Positions 37,895 to 47,652 of a DNA stretch of 64,000 bases are shown here, piece by piece; position 1 is the first letter of the stretch, and every line of letters starts with the position of its first letter. Source of the stretch: Thiocystis violacea. GTDB taxonomy: Bacteria; Pseudomonadota; Gammaproteobacteria; Chromatiales; Chromatiaceae. The DNA lies in the NCBI RefSeq assembly GCF_016583575.1, contig NZ_NRRG01000001.1, positions 124,001 through 188,000 on the forward strand, written 5' to 3'. The translations under genes and the position numbers were made by a program. Below the pieces are notes generated by a model. It did no database searches. It saw only the letters and a program-made list of their open reading frames with translations, and had not been told where the DNA came from.

Positions 37895-37924
37895 CCTCGG
37901 GCGCCATGGGCGCCCGAGGTTTTA
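37895..37924 (+). terminator. Hairpin with T-run between infC and rpmI
   Basis: CCTCGGGCGCC (37895-37905) and GGCGCCCGAGG (37909-37919) form an 11-bp perfect stem with a three-base loop, followed by TTTTA. It is probably a partial terminator or processing site within the operon, since rpmI/rplT must still be made. Confidence 0.7.
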
Positions 37925-37994
37925 GTGGGCCTCGCGGTAGGCCGGCGTCCGTCGCCTCGCAACCGATGAATCAATAGCGGAGTCGTTGAGTACC

Positions 37995-38192
37995 ATGCCT
38001 AAACTGAAATCCAATCGAGGAGCCGCGAAGCGCTTCAAGCGCACGCCTTCCGGTGCCGTCAAATGCGGTGCCTCCCATCGGCGCCACATCCTGACCAAGA
38101 AGACGACCAAGCGGAAGCGTCATCTGCGCTCGCCACAGCGGATCCATCCGTCGGATCTGCGGGCCGCGCGACGGATGATCCCTTACTGCTGA
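37995..38192 (+). CDS. rpmI: 50S ribosomal protein L35
   Basis: A 65-residue, strongly basic protein with the L35 signature [20 protein letters not shown] and [15 protein letters not shown]. It binds 23S rRNA in the large subunit. ATG 37995 gives the family N-terminus; the in-frame TTG nine bases earlier is not needed. It is followed by rplT after 29 bases. Confidence 0.97.
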   Translation: MPKLKSNRGAAKRFKRTPSGAVKCGASHRRHILTKKTTKRKRHLRSPQRIHPSDLRAARRMIPYC

Positions 38193-38221
38193 TCGCCTGA
38201 ACACTAGACCGGAGAGTTGAG

Positions 38222-38578
38222 ATGCCAAGAGTCAAACGTGGCGTAACCGCCCACGCCCGGCACAAGAAGGTGCTGGACGAAGCCAAGGGTTATTACGGCG
38301 CCCGAAGTAAAGTCTTTCGTGTCGCCAAGCAGGCCGTCATCAAGGCCGGGCAATATGCCTATCGCGACCGTCGCCAGAAGAAGCGCCAGTTCCGCGCACT
38401 CTGGATCGCCCGTATCAACGCTGCCGCCCGCGAGTGCGGACTCTCCTACAGCCGTCTCATCGACGGGCTGAAGAAGGCGGGCGTCGAGGTCGATCGCAAG
38501 ATGCTGGCGGACGTCGCCTTCCATGACAGCGTCGCCTTCGCGGCCATTGCCGAGCAGGCGAAGGCGGCCCTGGACTGA
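38222..38578 (+). CDS. rplT: 50S ribosomal protein L20
   Basis: A 118-residue basic protein with the L20 signatures [34 protein letters not shown] and [24 protein letters not shown]20 is an early assembly protein of the 50S subunit and in E. coli represses the rpmI-rplT mRNA. GGAGAG precedes the ATG. A hairpin with T-rich tail follows at 38607. Confidence 0.98.
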   Translation: MPRVKRGVTAHARHKKVLDEAKGYYGARSKVFRVAKQAVIKAGQYAYRDRRQKKRQFRALWIARINAAARECGLSYSRLIDGLKKAGVEVDRKMLADVAFHDSVAFAAIAEQAKAALD

Positions 38579-38606
38579 TCCGTCGCCTGTCCTTGCGCGC
38601 GTAGCC

Positions 38607-38641
38607 AGAGGGAAAGGCCAAGGTCTTTCCCTCTTTGCTTT
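38607..38641 (+). terminator. Hairpin between rplT and pheS
   Basis: AGAGGGAAAG (38607-38616) pairs with CTTTCCCTCT (38625-38634), followed by a T-rich stretch. It resembles a terminator or attenuator ahead of pheST, but I see no phenylalanine-rich leader peptide like pheM. Confidence 0.65.
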
Positions 38642-38643
38642 AG

Positions 38644-39729
<1,086 letters not shown>

Positions 39730-39863
39730 GCTGGCTGGATGCGTGTGCGTGGTGTCGGGCTGGACAAGCGTCGGGCTCCATGCGCTCGCTTGGACAGAGT
39801 CTGAAATTTCAATAGGGTCGCGAGCGATGCTCGGAGCGCGACCGGGACAGAGGAAGGCGGGAC

Positions 39864-42242
39864 ATGCGATTCAGTGAGGCTTGGCTGCGCGAGTGGGTGA
39901 ATCCACCGGTCGACACCCAGCAATTGGCCGACCAGCTCAGCATGGCCGGTCTGGAAGTGGACGCGGTCGAACCGGCGGCACCGGCTTTCAGTGGTGTCAG
40001 GGTCGGTTTGGTTCTGAGCGTGGCGCCCCATCCGGACGCCGCGAAGCTGCGGGTCTGCTCGGTCGACGTCGGCGAGGACGAGCCGCTCCAGATCATCTGC
40101 GGGGCCGCCAACGTCGCCGAGGGCCTGAAGGTTCCGGTCGCCACCATCGGCGCCTGTCTGCCGGGCGATTTCAAGATCAAGCGGGCCAAGCTGCGCGGCA
40201 TCGAGTCCTTCGGCATGATCTGCTCCGCGAGCGAGCTTGGCCTGGCCGAGTCCTCCGACGGCATCCTGCCGCTCCCGGCCGACGCCCCGCTGGGCGAGGA
40301 CTTCCGAACCTGGCTCGCTCTTGACGACTTCTGCGTCGAGGTCGATCTGACCCCGGATCGCGGCGACTGTCTTGGCCTCGCCGGCCTGGCGCGCGAGGTC
40401 GCGGTCATCAATCGCGTCCCGCTCACCCCGCTAGCCATCGCGCCCGTTCCGGCCACCCGCGAGGATCGCTTCCCGGTCCGGCTCATGGCTCCGGAGGCCT
40501 GTCCGCGCTACGTCTGCCGCGTCATCCGGGCCATCGACGGGCAGGCGGTCACGCCTATGTGGATGCGCGAGCGGTTGCGTCGCGGCGGGCTGCGCTCCAT
40601 CAGCCCCGTGGTGGATGTCACCAACTACGTCCTGCTCGAACTGGGCCAGCCCATGCACGGCTTCGACCTGGCCAAGCTGTCCGGCGAGATCCGGGTGCGG
40701 CTGGCCGGGGAGGGCGAATCGCTCGCCCTGCTCAATGGCGAGCAGGCGACGCTGCGCGCCGACACCCTGGTCATCGCCGACGCCGAGCGCGCGGTCGCCC
40801 TCGCCGGCGTCATGGGCGGGGCCGAGACCAGTGTCGGCCCCGAGACCCGGGATGTGCTGCTCGAAAGCGCCTTCTTCGCGCCGATCGCCATCAGCGGCAA
40901 GGCGCGCCGCTATGGTCTCCACACCGATTCCTCGCACCGTTTCGAGCGCGGCGTCGATCCCCAGCTTCAGGTCCGGGCGATCGAGCGGGCGACGCGCCTG
41001 CTACTGGACATCGTCGGCGGCGAGCCGGGGCCGGTGGTCGAGGTCAGCTCGCAATCCCATCTGCCGTGCGCCGAACCCTTGCCGCTACGCGCCGAGCGCG
41101 TCAGCCGGATCCTGGGGCTGCGGCTCAGCGCCGAGACCATCGAGGACATCCTCGAACGTCTTGGCATGATCATTGAGCGGCGCGAGGACGGCTGGCTGGT
41201 CAGGCCGCCCAGCGCGCGTTTCGACCTGGTGCGCGAGGTCGACCTCATCGCCGACATCGGCCGCATTCACGGCTACGACCTCATCCCGGTCAGCCACGCC
41301 AGTTCCGCCTCCGTCACCAAGTCCGACGCGGAAACCAGCTTCGATCTCGACCGGGCACGCCTGGCGCTGGTCGATCGGGGGTTCCAAGAGGTCATCACCT
41401 ACAGCTTCGTCAGCCCGGAGATACAGGCCCTGGTGGAGCCGGACGCGCGAACGCTCCGTCTGGCCAATCCCCTGAGCGCCGAGCTGTCGGTCATGCGCAC
41501 CAGTCTCTGGCCGGGTCTGCTACAGACGGCCGCCTACAATCGGGCGCGCCAAATGGAGCGTATCCGGATCTTCGAGACCGGTCTGCGTTTTCGCACCGGA
41601 ACCGATGGCCTGGAGCAAACGCCGGGTGTCGGCGGTCTGGCGATGGGTGGAACCCTACCCGAGCAGTGGGGCCAGAAATCCAGCCCGGTCGACTTCCATG
41701 ACCTCAAGGCGGATGTCGAAGCCCTGCTCGCCCTCACCGGCACCGCCGAGCGCTTCCGCTTCGTCGCGGCCGAGCATCCCGCCCTGCATCCCGGACAGAC
41801 CGCACGGATCGAACGCGACGGCGAGCCGGTGGGTCTCATGGGCATGCTGCATCCATCGCTCGCCGCCAAACTCGATTTCGACGCCGACGTCTTTCTGTTC
41901 GAACTCGACATCGCGCCGCTGGGTTCCGGCCTGCTGCCGCGCTACGCCAAGATCTCGCGTTTCCCAGGGATCCGCCGCGACCTGGCGATTCTCGTCGACC
42001 GGGAGGTTAGCTATGACGCCGTGTCCCGCTGCGTGCGCTCGGTCGCGTCCGAGCTGCTGCGCGAGCTGATCCTGTTCGACGTCTACACCGGCCAGAACAT
42101 CGATTCTGGTCGAAAAAGTCTTGCTTTAGGATTGATTTTACAGTCTTCTTCTCAGACACTTACCGAAGGTCTCATTGAAGAAACGGTGGAGCGGATCCTA
42201 GAGCGCCTCGCCACCGAACTTGGCGCACGATTGAGGGATTGA
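39864..42242 (+). CDS. pheT: Phenylalanyl-tRNA synthetase beta subunit
   Basis: A 792-residue subunit of normal length. Domains in order: N-terminal B1 ([17 protein letters not shown]), tRNA-binding EMAP-like domain (~42-150), B3/B4 editing domain ([16 protein letters not shown]), B5, the catalytic-like core and the C-terminal ferredoxin-fold anticodon domain ([20 protein letters not shown]). It edits Tyr-tRNA-Phe and binds tRNA. AGGAAGGCGGG precedes the ATG. ihfA follows after four bases, so the pair is co-transcribed, as in other Gammaproteobacteria. Confidence 0.98.
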   Translation: MRFSEAWLREWVNPPVDTQQLADQLSMAGLEVDAVEPAAPAFSGVRVGLVLSVAPHPDAAKLRVCSVDVGEDEPLQIICGAANVAEGLKVPVATIGACLPGDFKIKRAKLRGIESFGMICSASELGLAESSDGILPLPADAPLGEDFRTWLALDDFCVEVDLTPDRGDCLGLAGLAREVAVINRVPLTPLAIAPVPATREDRFPVRLMAPEACPRYVCRVIRAIDGQAVTPMWMRERLRRGGLRSISPVVDVTNYVLLELGQPMHGFDLAKLSGEIRVRLAGEGESLALLNGEQATLRADTLVIADAERAVALAGVMGGAETSVGPETRDVLLESAFFAPIAISGKARRYGLHTDSSHRFERGVDPQLQVRAIERATRLLLDIVGGEPGPVVEVSSQSHLPCAEPLPLRAERVSRILGLRLSAETIEDILERLGMIIERREDGWLVRPPSARFDLVREVDLIADIGRIHGYDLIPVSHASSASVTKSDAETSFDLDRARLALVDRGFQEVITYSFVSPEIQALVEPDARTLRLANPLSAELSVMRTSLWPGLLQTAAYNRARQMERIRIFETGLRFRTGTDGLEQTPGVGGLAMGGTLPEQWGQKSSPVDFHDLKADVEALLALTGTAERFRFVAAEHPALHPGQTARIERDGEPVGLMGMLHPSLAAKLDFDADVFLFELDIAPLGSGLLPRYAKISRFPGIRRDLAILVDREVSYDAVSRCVRSVASELLRELILFDVYTGQNIDSGRKSLALGLILQSSSQTLTEGLIEETVERILERLATELGARLRD

Positions 42243-42246
42243 AGGT

Positions 42247-42546
42247 ATGGCGTTGACCAAAGCCGAAATGGCGGAACATCTGTTCGACGAGTTGGGTCTC
42301 AACAAGCGCGAGGCCAAGGACATCGTCGAGATGTTCTTTGAAGAGATTCGCACGGCCTTGGAGCGCGGGGAGCAAGTGAAGCTGTCCGGTTTCGGCAACT
42401 TCGATCTGCGCGAGAAGAAGGAACGCCCCGGCCGCAACCCAAAGACGGGCGAGGAAATCCCAATCACCGCGCGTCGCGTCGTCACCTTCCGTCCGGGCCA
42501 GAAGCTCAAGTCACGCGTGGAAGCCTATGCTGGAATCGAGCGATAG
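42247..42546 (+). CDS. ihfA: Integration host factor alpha subunit
   Basis: A 99-residue histone-like DNA-bending protein. [24 protein letters not shown] and the beta-arm region [23 protein letters not shown], with the Pro that intercalates in DNA, are typical of IhfA. It acts as a heterodimer with IhfB in recombination, replication and promoter architecture. It overlaps the MerR-type gene by 20 bases. Confidence 0.97.
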   Translation: MALTKAEMAEHLFDELGLNKREAKDIVEMFFEEIRTALERGEQVKLSGFGNFDLREKKERPGRNPKTGEEIPITARRVVTFRPGQKLKSRVEAYAGIER

Positions 42547-42901
42547 CGTTGACGAGCCGGGCATCGGCGATCTCCCGCCGATTCCAGGCAAACGCTATTT
42601 CACCATTGGCGAGGTCAGCGAACTCTGCGGTGTCAAGCCGCACGTCCTGCGCTACTGGGAGCAGGAATTTCCGCAGCTCAAACCGGTCAAGCGCCGCGGC
42701 AACCGGCGTTACTACCAGCGTCACGACGTCCTCATGGTGCGCCAGATACGCGGCCTGCTCTACGAACAAGGCTTCACCATCGGCGGCGCCCGCCAGCAGC
42801 TCAGCGGCGAAGGCGCCAAGCACGACCTTAACCAGACCCACCAGATCCTCCGCCAGATGCGACTTGAGCTCGAAGAGATCCTCCAGGTTCTCCGGCGTTG
42901 A
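42527..42901 (+). CDS. MerR-family transcriptional regulator
   Basis: A 124-residue protein. An N-terminal winged-helix MerR domain ([35 protein letters not shown]) is followed by a short dimerisation helix; there are no effector-binding cysteines as in metal sensors. This short MerR protein directly after ihfA is a conserved gammaproteobacterial arrangement, but its target genes are not known. It starts within ihfA (20-base overlap). Its stop codon is embedded in the -35 box of the tRNA-Pro promoter. Confidence 0.93.
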   Translation: MLESSDSVDEPGIGDLPPIPGKRYFTIGEVSELCGVKPHVLRYWEQEFPQLKPVKRRGNRRYYQRHDVLMVRQIRGLLYEQGFTIGGARQQLSGEGAKHDLNQTHQILRQMRLELEEILQVLRR

Positions 42902-42926
42902 CACTGCCGCGATCAGACTTTATGCT
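42898..42926 (+). promoter_or_regulatory. Promoter of tRNA-Pro
   Basis: A consensus -35 TTGACA (42898-42903), exact 17-base spacer and -10 TATGCT (42921-42926) place transcription start about six bases before the tRNA. The -35 overlaps the stop codon of the MerR-type gene. Confidence 0.85.
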
Positions 42927-42938
42927 TGATCGTCTTTA

Positions 42939-43016
<78 letters not shown>

Positions 43017-43021
43017 TAATC

Positions 43022-43055
43022 AACGGCTTAGGAGTTCGCTTCTAAGCCGTTTTTT
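43022..43055 (+). terminator. Rho-independent terminator after tRNA-Pro
   Basis: AACGGCTTAGGAG (43022-43034) pairs with CTTCTAAGCCGTT (43039-43051), with one G-T wobble, around a stabilising TTCG tetraloop, followed by a T-run. Confidence 0.92.
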
Positions 43056-43378
43056 CTGTGCCCCAGTTTTGCCACAGTTCGGCATTTCTGCCGGGGCTCG
43101 CGGACTCTGTACCCCAGACGAAAAACTCGGCGCTCGGCCGGGTCGGTTGGGTCAGGGTGGCGGGTCAGTCGGTAGTGGTCTCGGCTGCTGGACATGGATC
43201 GTCATGTCGTCGCGACACATCATCCAAGGCGTCGGCGACCTCGTTCAGGACAAGGTAAATGCCGTAATCAGCGCCGCGCCGCCCTCCTAGTCGCTCGAAG
43301 TCCAGGTATGACAGCATCGAGAGCACATCAGAGGCGTTGCTGGCCATTGTCCGCCAGTCGTCGTCAACTAGAGCGTTT

Positions 43379-43951
43379 TCAATTTGCTTGTACGGCATAC
43401 CCGGCTCCCCGCAGGAAGTTGGCGCATTCAGCAGGCGGAAAGTCATCCAACCGCTTGCCCAGGGTGTTCCACAGTCCCTCGACGGTGCGCTCGCCCGCGG
43501 CGCGCATCCCCGCCTTCAACTTGGCAAAGACCGGCTCAATGGGATTGAGATCCGGGCTGTACGGTGGCCGTGGCTGGAGGGTCGCGCCACGGGCTTCAAT
43601 GGCTTCGCGCACCCCCGCGACCGAATGGGCGGACAGGTTGTCCCAGACAACAATGTCGCCCGCCGCCAAGGTGGGCGCCAGAAACGCCTTCACATAGGCT
43701 AAAAACAACGCTCCGGTCATCGCCCCGGCGGTCACCATCGGCGCCACCAGCCCGGCTTGGCGCACCGCCAACACCAGGGTGGTGGTCTCCCAATGACCTT
43801 GCGGCACCGTGCCCCGCACGCGCTCGCCGCGCGCCCCCCAGCCCCACTCCCGGACCATCGCCGTGTGCAACCCGGTTTCATCCACGAACACCAAGCGGGC
43901 CGGATCCCAGAGCGGTTGCAGGGCCTGCCAGCACGCCCGTTCCAGGCTCAC
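43379..43951 (-). CDS. IS630-type transposase, C-terminal DDE part
   Basis: About 190 residues. The catalytic acid residues are seen in [23 protein letters not shown] and [16 protein letters not shown], the D-D-E/NPIE pattern of IS630-family DDE transposases. It cuts the element out at its ends and inserts into TA. Its reading frame is offset by +1 from the upstream helix-turn-helix ORF and joins it at an A8 run, so a fused enzyme of roughly 320 residues needs slippage. The stop lies inside the left terminal repeat. It may be active if the fusion is made. Confidence 0.92.
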   Translation of the reverse strand: MSLERACWQALQPLWDPARLVFVDETGLHTAMVREWGWGARGERVRGTVPQGHWETTTLVLAVRQAGLVAPMVTAGAMTGALFLAYVKAFLAPTLAAGDIVVWDNLSAHSVAGVREAIEARGATLQPRPPYSPDLNPIEPVFAKLKAGMRAAGERTVEGLWNTLGKRLDDFPPAECANFLRGAGYAVQAN

Positions 43952-43967
43952 GTCCGGGCGCTCCTGT

Positions 43968-44321
43968 TCAGCCGCCTTCAGGGTTTTTTTTGAACGTCAG
44001 GCCCAGGCGCTTCAGGTGATACCACACGGTGGAAAGGGCAACCGACAGCCCCAACCCGTCCCGCAGTTCCTCTAACGTGGTGTCGGGCTTGGCCTGCAAC
44101 TGGGCACGGATCCGTTCGCTCTGTGCCACCAGAACCGGTTGACGCCCCCCAGCATGGGGTTTCGCCGCCACCGTGCCACGTTCACGGCGGCGCTGTTTCA
44201 GTTTCTCGATAAACGATTCGCTCACGGCAAAGCGCTTCGCCACCGCCGCCGCTCGCTCACCCTGATCACAAGCTTCGATCACGCGCTCCCGCAGATCGTT
44301 TGAATAGGCTTTGGGCATCAT
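43968..44321 (-). CDS. IS630-type transposase, N-terminal DNA-binding part
   Basis: A 117-residue helix-turn-helix protein ([31 protein letters not shown], then [20 protein letters not shown]). The first domain binds the terminal repeats; the second helix-turn-helix includes the [18 protein letters not shown] stretch. The ORF runs out 13 codons after an A8 run (complement of 43984-43991), where the frame of the catalytic part begins. Removing one A, or adding two, would fuse the two parts. Confidence 0.92.
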   Translation of the reverse strand: MMPKAYSNDLRERVIEACDQGERAAAVAKRFAVSESFIEKLKQRRRERGTVAAKPHAGGRQPVLVAQSERIRAQLQAKPDTTLEELRDGLGLSVALSTVWYHLKRLGLTFKKNPEGG

Positions 44322-44411
44322 CCGTCTCCGGTCAAGATCACCACGCCCATTGGACGGCGATCATCCCGCAAGATTCCAGACAGCCGTCATGAAAATGCTC
44401 TAGGATGGCTC

Positions 44412-44552
44412 TCATGCCGCCACCTCCTGATCGACTGCGCCAGCCAGGGGTGCGGTGGGCGCTTCGTCGAGTTCGGCGTACCGATCGCCAGCCATGCGCG
44501 CCAGATCCCGATAACCGGCCAGCAGGGAGTGACGCTGGCTGAAATATGCCAT
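44412..44552 (-). CDS. Very small ORF, second of a mini-operon
   Basis: A 46-residue ORF beginning MAYFSQRHSLLAGYRDLARM and ending AVDQEVAA. Its stop overlaps the start of the interrupted third gene as ATGA, a sign of translational coupling, and its own last codons carry the AGGAGGT ribosome site of that gene. The predicted form is an N-terminal helix with a disordered, acidic tail. No family is recognised. Being too short for usual gene-calling limits, it would easily be missed. Confidence 0.6.
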   Translation of the reverse strand: MAYFSQRHSLLAGYRDLARMAGDRYAELDEAPTAPLAGAVDQEVAA

Positions 44553-44579
44553 TCATCGCGCGCCGTCCGCCTCGGTGGT

Positions 44580-44657
44580 TCAGCGCCAGCCGGCCCCGTG
44601 GCGCTCCACGATCAGCGCCAGGGCGGGCGGCTCGTCAGGGGTGAAGTCTTCGACCAT
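44580..44657 (-). CDS. Very small ORF, first of a mini-operon
   Basis: A 25-residue ORF starting MVEDFTPDEPPALALIVERH, with GGGGAG six bases upstream of its ATG. It lies 77 bases after the polysaccharide gene and 27 bases before the next small ORF on the same strand. The frame is open upstream, so a longer form is possible. The case rests on the ribosome site and on being in line with two other small ORFs. Confidence 0.4.
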   Translation of the reverse strand: MVEDFTPDEPPALALIVERHGAGWR

Positions 44658-44734
44658 CCGAAGCTCCCCCTGGGTTTCGTCGTCCAAGGATGACGTAGAC
44701 GGACGCAATGAATTCGCGTGGCGGACAGCTCGAA

Positions 44735-46036
44735 TCAATCCGCTGACCGAACCTGAACCATCGCCATCATCCGCTCCGCCAGATGGTTCAGCGAGGCTTC
44801 GGAATAATCCCGCCAGTGGGCGCGCACGAAGGCTTCGAAGTAGAGGAAGCGCAGGAATGGCTGGATCAGCCCGGCGTCCGGCGGTTGGCTCAGGGCCTGT
44901 CGCAGACGCGGCGTCAGCTCGGCGCGGTCGCGCACGGGATGAACCAGGCCCTCGCGGACGTAGAAGTTGTCGCCGAGCGCGACGACCGGTTTGCCGAAGA
45001 TCATGGCCTCGATGCCGACCGTGGAGTTGATGGTGACGACGCACTCGGCGCGCTGGAGGAGGGTCCGCACATCGCCGCCGCCGATCCAGAGGTGTTGGGG
45101 GAAGCGCTCGACCATGGGGTCGTAGTCGGTCTTGCCGAGATCGGCCGGGTGGAGCTTGATCGCCAGTTTCAACTCGGGATCGATCGCGCGCAGGGACTGA
45201 TCGAGGTCGGCGATGGCCTGGTCGAGCCGGTTGCCGTAGAGCGGTGAGTGGATGGTGAGCTGGCTGTCGCTCCTGACCTGGAGCGGGAAGAAGACGAACC
45301 GCTCGGGAAGCTCCGGCGGCTGGCGCGAGATCCGCCGGTTGAGGGGGCGCGAGGGTTCGCGTTCGCGCCAGTCGTCCCAGGCTTGGATGAGGTAGGCGAG
45401 CGGCGGCGGGCGGACGCGACCTCGGGCGGGCGGCGCGCGCGGCGGGGCCTGTCCCGCCCGGTAATCGTCGAGTAGGGCGTCCAGCTCCTGGCGCTGTTGG
45501 TCGGAATAGGGCCGGGCGCGGATGGCGTCCAGATCCAGGTCGCGGCCGATGGAGGAGAAGGCGTTGACGCCCTCGGGGTCGAGTTGGAGCGTATTGGGCA
45601 GATAGCCGTTTTCGGCGAAGAGGAGCGGGAGACCGCGCGCCCGCGCCAGTTGCTCGGCGATCGCCGCCGCCAGGCCGGAGCCGTTCCAGCAGAAGACGCC
45701 GGCCGGCTGGAGTCGGTCGAGACAGGTGTCCAGCTCGCCGACCAGTCGGCGGAAGGCTGGACCCTGTGCTCTGATCAGGGTCTTGTCCGATTCCTTGCGC
45801 AGCCGCGCCAGGAGCGCCTCGGGGTCGATCCGGATCGATGGGGATGGATCATGGGTGCGCCGCGCGCCTTGATCCGGATGGATCTCCTGTCCGAGCCGAC
45901 GCAGCAGGCCGCGGCTTTTCACCCGGCGCGAGAAGAAGACCGCCCGGTAGTGGGGCGCGAGCCGCTCGCCGACGGCGGCGAGGTATTGGACCAGGTTCGG
46001 TCCCGGATCGATGAAGAGGATCGGCTTGGCGGGCAT
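44735..46036 (-). CDS. Capsule polysaccharide biosynthesis (KpsS/KpsC-like) protein
   Basis: A 433-residue protein. ILFIDPGPNLVQYLAAVGERLAPHYRAVFFSRR at the N-terminus and the C-terminal block KLAIKLHPADLG, then ECVVTINSTVGIEAMIFGKPVVALGDNFY match the capsule-synthesis family (KpsS/KpsC/LipB type), which in known cases are Kdo transferases that build the lipid linker of capsules. The exact sugar here is unknown. It has no signal peptide and is expected at the inner face of the cytoplasmic membrane. It follows the O-antigen ligase-like gene by 16 bases and is probably co-transcribed with it. Confidence 0.85.
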   Translation of the reverse strand: MPAKPILFIDPGPNLVQYLAAVGERLAPHYRAVFFSRRVKSRGLLRRLGQEIHPDQGARRTHDPSPSIRIDPEALLARLRKESDKTLIRAQGPAFRRLVGELDTCLDRLQPAGVFCWNGSGLAAAIAEQLARARGLPLLFAENGYLPNTLQLDPEGVNAFSSIGRDLDLDAIRARPYSDQQRQELDALLDDYRAGQAPPRAPPARGRVRPPPLAYLIQAWDDWREREPSRPLNRRISRQPPELPERFVFFPLQVRSDSQLTIHSPLYGNRLDQAIADLDQSLRAIDPELKLAIKLHPADLGKTDYDPMVERFPQHLWIGGGDVRTLLQRAECVVTINSTVGIEAMIFGKPVVALGDNFYVREGLVHPVRDRAELTPRLRQALSQPPDAGLIQPFLRFLYFEAFVRAHWRDYSEASLNHLAERMMAMVQVRSAD

Positions 46037-46052
46037 CAGGGGTCCGGATCTA

Positions 46053-47393
46053 CTAACCAGGCGGGGTCCGCGTCGGGCGGCTGGTCAGATTCATCGCCAG
46101 CAGCCAGGCGCACAACAGGACGAAATAGCCGGCGGTCATCCGCGCCAGCAGGATGGAGTCGGTGAGCGAGAACTGCATGTAGGCGAGGATCACCAGGATG
46201 CCGGCGTAACCCAGACCGCGCGCCTCGGGGTCGCGTTCAATCGCCGCCGCGCGGATGAAGACCGCCAGCGGAACCAGGTAGAGCAGCAGCAGCGAGACGA
46301 GTCCGAGCCAACCGCGCGTGGCCAGGGCGTGCAGATAGTCGTTGTGCGCGTGGGTGTGTCCCTCGCCCCGGTTGAAGTCGGCGATGGCCGGTGAGATCCG
46401 TCCCTGTTCGGCGGCCTGCTTGAAGTAGCCGTTCAGTTGCCCGACGCCGATCCCGAGCAGTGGCTCGGACCGGAAGGCCATCCAGGCCGCGCGCCACATC
46501 TCGAACCGCTCGCCGAGCGCGTTGCCGGCCTGGACCTCGGCTCCTGGGGCGTAGTCTTGGATCTGGACGATCGCGGTGGCGAAACGCGCCTGGATCGTCG
46601 GGGACTGGGAGAGCGCGATCCCGCCGACCAGGACGATCCCGGCGAGGCCGAGCAAAACGGCCCGCCGCCGGGTCGGGTACTGCTGAATCAGGGCGATCGC
46701 GATGACGACCAGCGCGGTGGGATAGAAGACCCAGGCCCCGCGCGTGCCGGAGGCGAGGCTGGCATAGAGGCCCAGGAGTGCGGCGACGGCCAGCCACCCG
46801 GCCAGGAGTCGCCGCGACCGAAGATGGATGGAGGCCCCGAGCAGACTCAGGGTCGCGGCCAGGGTGGCGATGTCGCCGAATGGGATCTGCTTGCCCTTGC
46901 TGCCGCCGGCGCGGTAGTCCAGCCCGGTCGCGAGTCGGTGGACCTCGGCGAAGGTCTGCATCTCCCAGAGCGCATGGAGTCCGGACAGGAGCGCCGTGGC
47001 CCCGATCGCGCCCCAGAACCAGATCGGGCGGAGGCGCATCGCGACCAGGAAGGGGATGAGAAAGGCCCCGGCCAGGAAATAGCTGAAGTGTTCGAGCCGG
47101 CTCAGCGCCTCGGCGTTGAAGCCGACGCGACTCGCCGAGAGAACCGCGATCAGGGTGTAGACAAGAAAGACGCCGGACAGGGCCAGTGTGGAGCGACGGA
47201 TGGGGAGCGGCCGGTCATTGCGCGAGCGCATCCAGAGCCAGACCAGACTCAGCAGAATGAGGCTGTGCAAGGTCGGCCCGTGGATCTGGTAGTAGGCGGT
47301 GGTGACCGTGGCCGCGCTCAGCGCGAGCAGCGGGGGCGTCAGGCGTGTGATCAGAGGCTCCGCGTCGATGCGAGCGAGAAGATCCGAAAGCAT
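46053..47393 (-). CDS. O-antigen ligase/polymerase family membrane protein
   Basis: About 446 residues with ten or more membrane segments. The conserved large periplasmic loop reads GNALGERFEMWRAAWMAF, PLLGIGVGQLNGYF and GEGHTHAHNDYLHALATRGWLGLVS; the H-x-N-D-Y-L motif and the RxxxW-type region mark the WaaL/Wzy_C superfamily that ligates or polymerises surface polysaccharide. Ligase and polymerase cannot be separated by sequence alone. The start is uncertain; ATG 47393 is chosen because it gives a normal cytoplasmic N-terminus (MLSDLLARIDAEP), although no strong ribosome site is visible. It is divergent from the glycosyltransferase pair at 47653. Confidence 0.88.
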   Translation of the reverse strand: MLSDLLARIDAEPLITRLTPPLLALSAATVTTAYYQIHGPTLHSLILLSLVWLWMRSRNDRPLPIRRSTLALSGVFLVYTLIAVLSASRVGFNAEALSRLEHFSYFLAGAFLIPFLVAMRLRPIWFWGAIGATALLSGLHALWEMQTFAEVHRLATGLDYRAGGSKGKQIPFGDIATLAATLSLLGASIHLRSRRLLAGWLAVAALLGLYASLASGTRGAWVFYPTALVVIAIALIQQYPTRRRAVLLGLAGIVLVGGIALSQSPTIQARFATAIVQIQDYAPGAEVQAGNALGERFEMWRAAWMAFRSEPLLGIGVGQLNGYFKQAAEQGRISPAIADFNRGEGHTHAHNDYLHALATRGWLGLVSLLLLYLVPLAVFIRAAAIERDPEARGLGYAGILVILAYMQFSLTDSILLARMTAGYFVLLCAWLLAMNLTSRPTRTPPG

Positions 47394-47652
47394 GGCCAAG
47401 TGTTCGCCCCGTGCGACTGTCGTCGATTCATGATGGCGCGCCCGGTCCGCTCGACCTGGATCCCGCGGCGCGCGTCGGATGCTATCACGCCACGCGCCGG
47501 TGATTGGGGTCGCGGCCCGGAAATGGGGCGGGTCGCTCCCGGCGGGGTACAATCGCGAGCAACCCCAGCCTGCCTCGATGCGCGCCCATGTCCCGCAAGA
47601 AGCTCCCCATCTCCGACCATCCAATCAGGCCTGAGCAGGCGACAGAGCGCAT

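Larger units (their letters stand above)
43371..44400 (-). mobile_element. Complete IS630-family insertion sequence
   Basis: A 1030-bp element. It is bounded by near-perfect terminal inverted repeats GAGCGTTTTC (43371-43380) and GAAAATGCTC (44391-44400) and by the TA target duplication (43369-43370 and 44401-44402) that defines IS630/Tc1-mariner insertion. Two transposase reading frames lie on the minus strand. Target: codon 5 of a small ORF. Confidence 0.93.
43165..44415 (-). pseudogene. Small hypothetical gene interrupted by the IS630-type element
   Basis: If the element (43371-44400) and one TA copy are removed, the flanks join in frame to one ORF of about 73 codons: ATG AGA GCC ATC CTA at 44415-44401 continues into GTT GAC GAC GAC TGG at 43368 and on to the stop at 43165. 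The product would begin MRAILVDDDWRTMASNASDV and contain DFERLGGRRGADYGIYLVLNEVADAL. The start has a perfect ribosome site, AGGAGGT, seven bases upstream and overlaps the stop of the 46-codon ORF before it as ATGA. No family is recognised. The 3' part may still be expressed from an ATG inside the element (43398). Confidence 0.75.
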
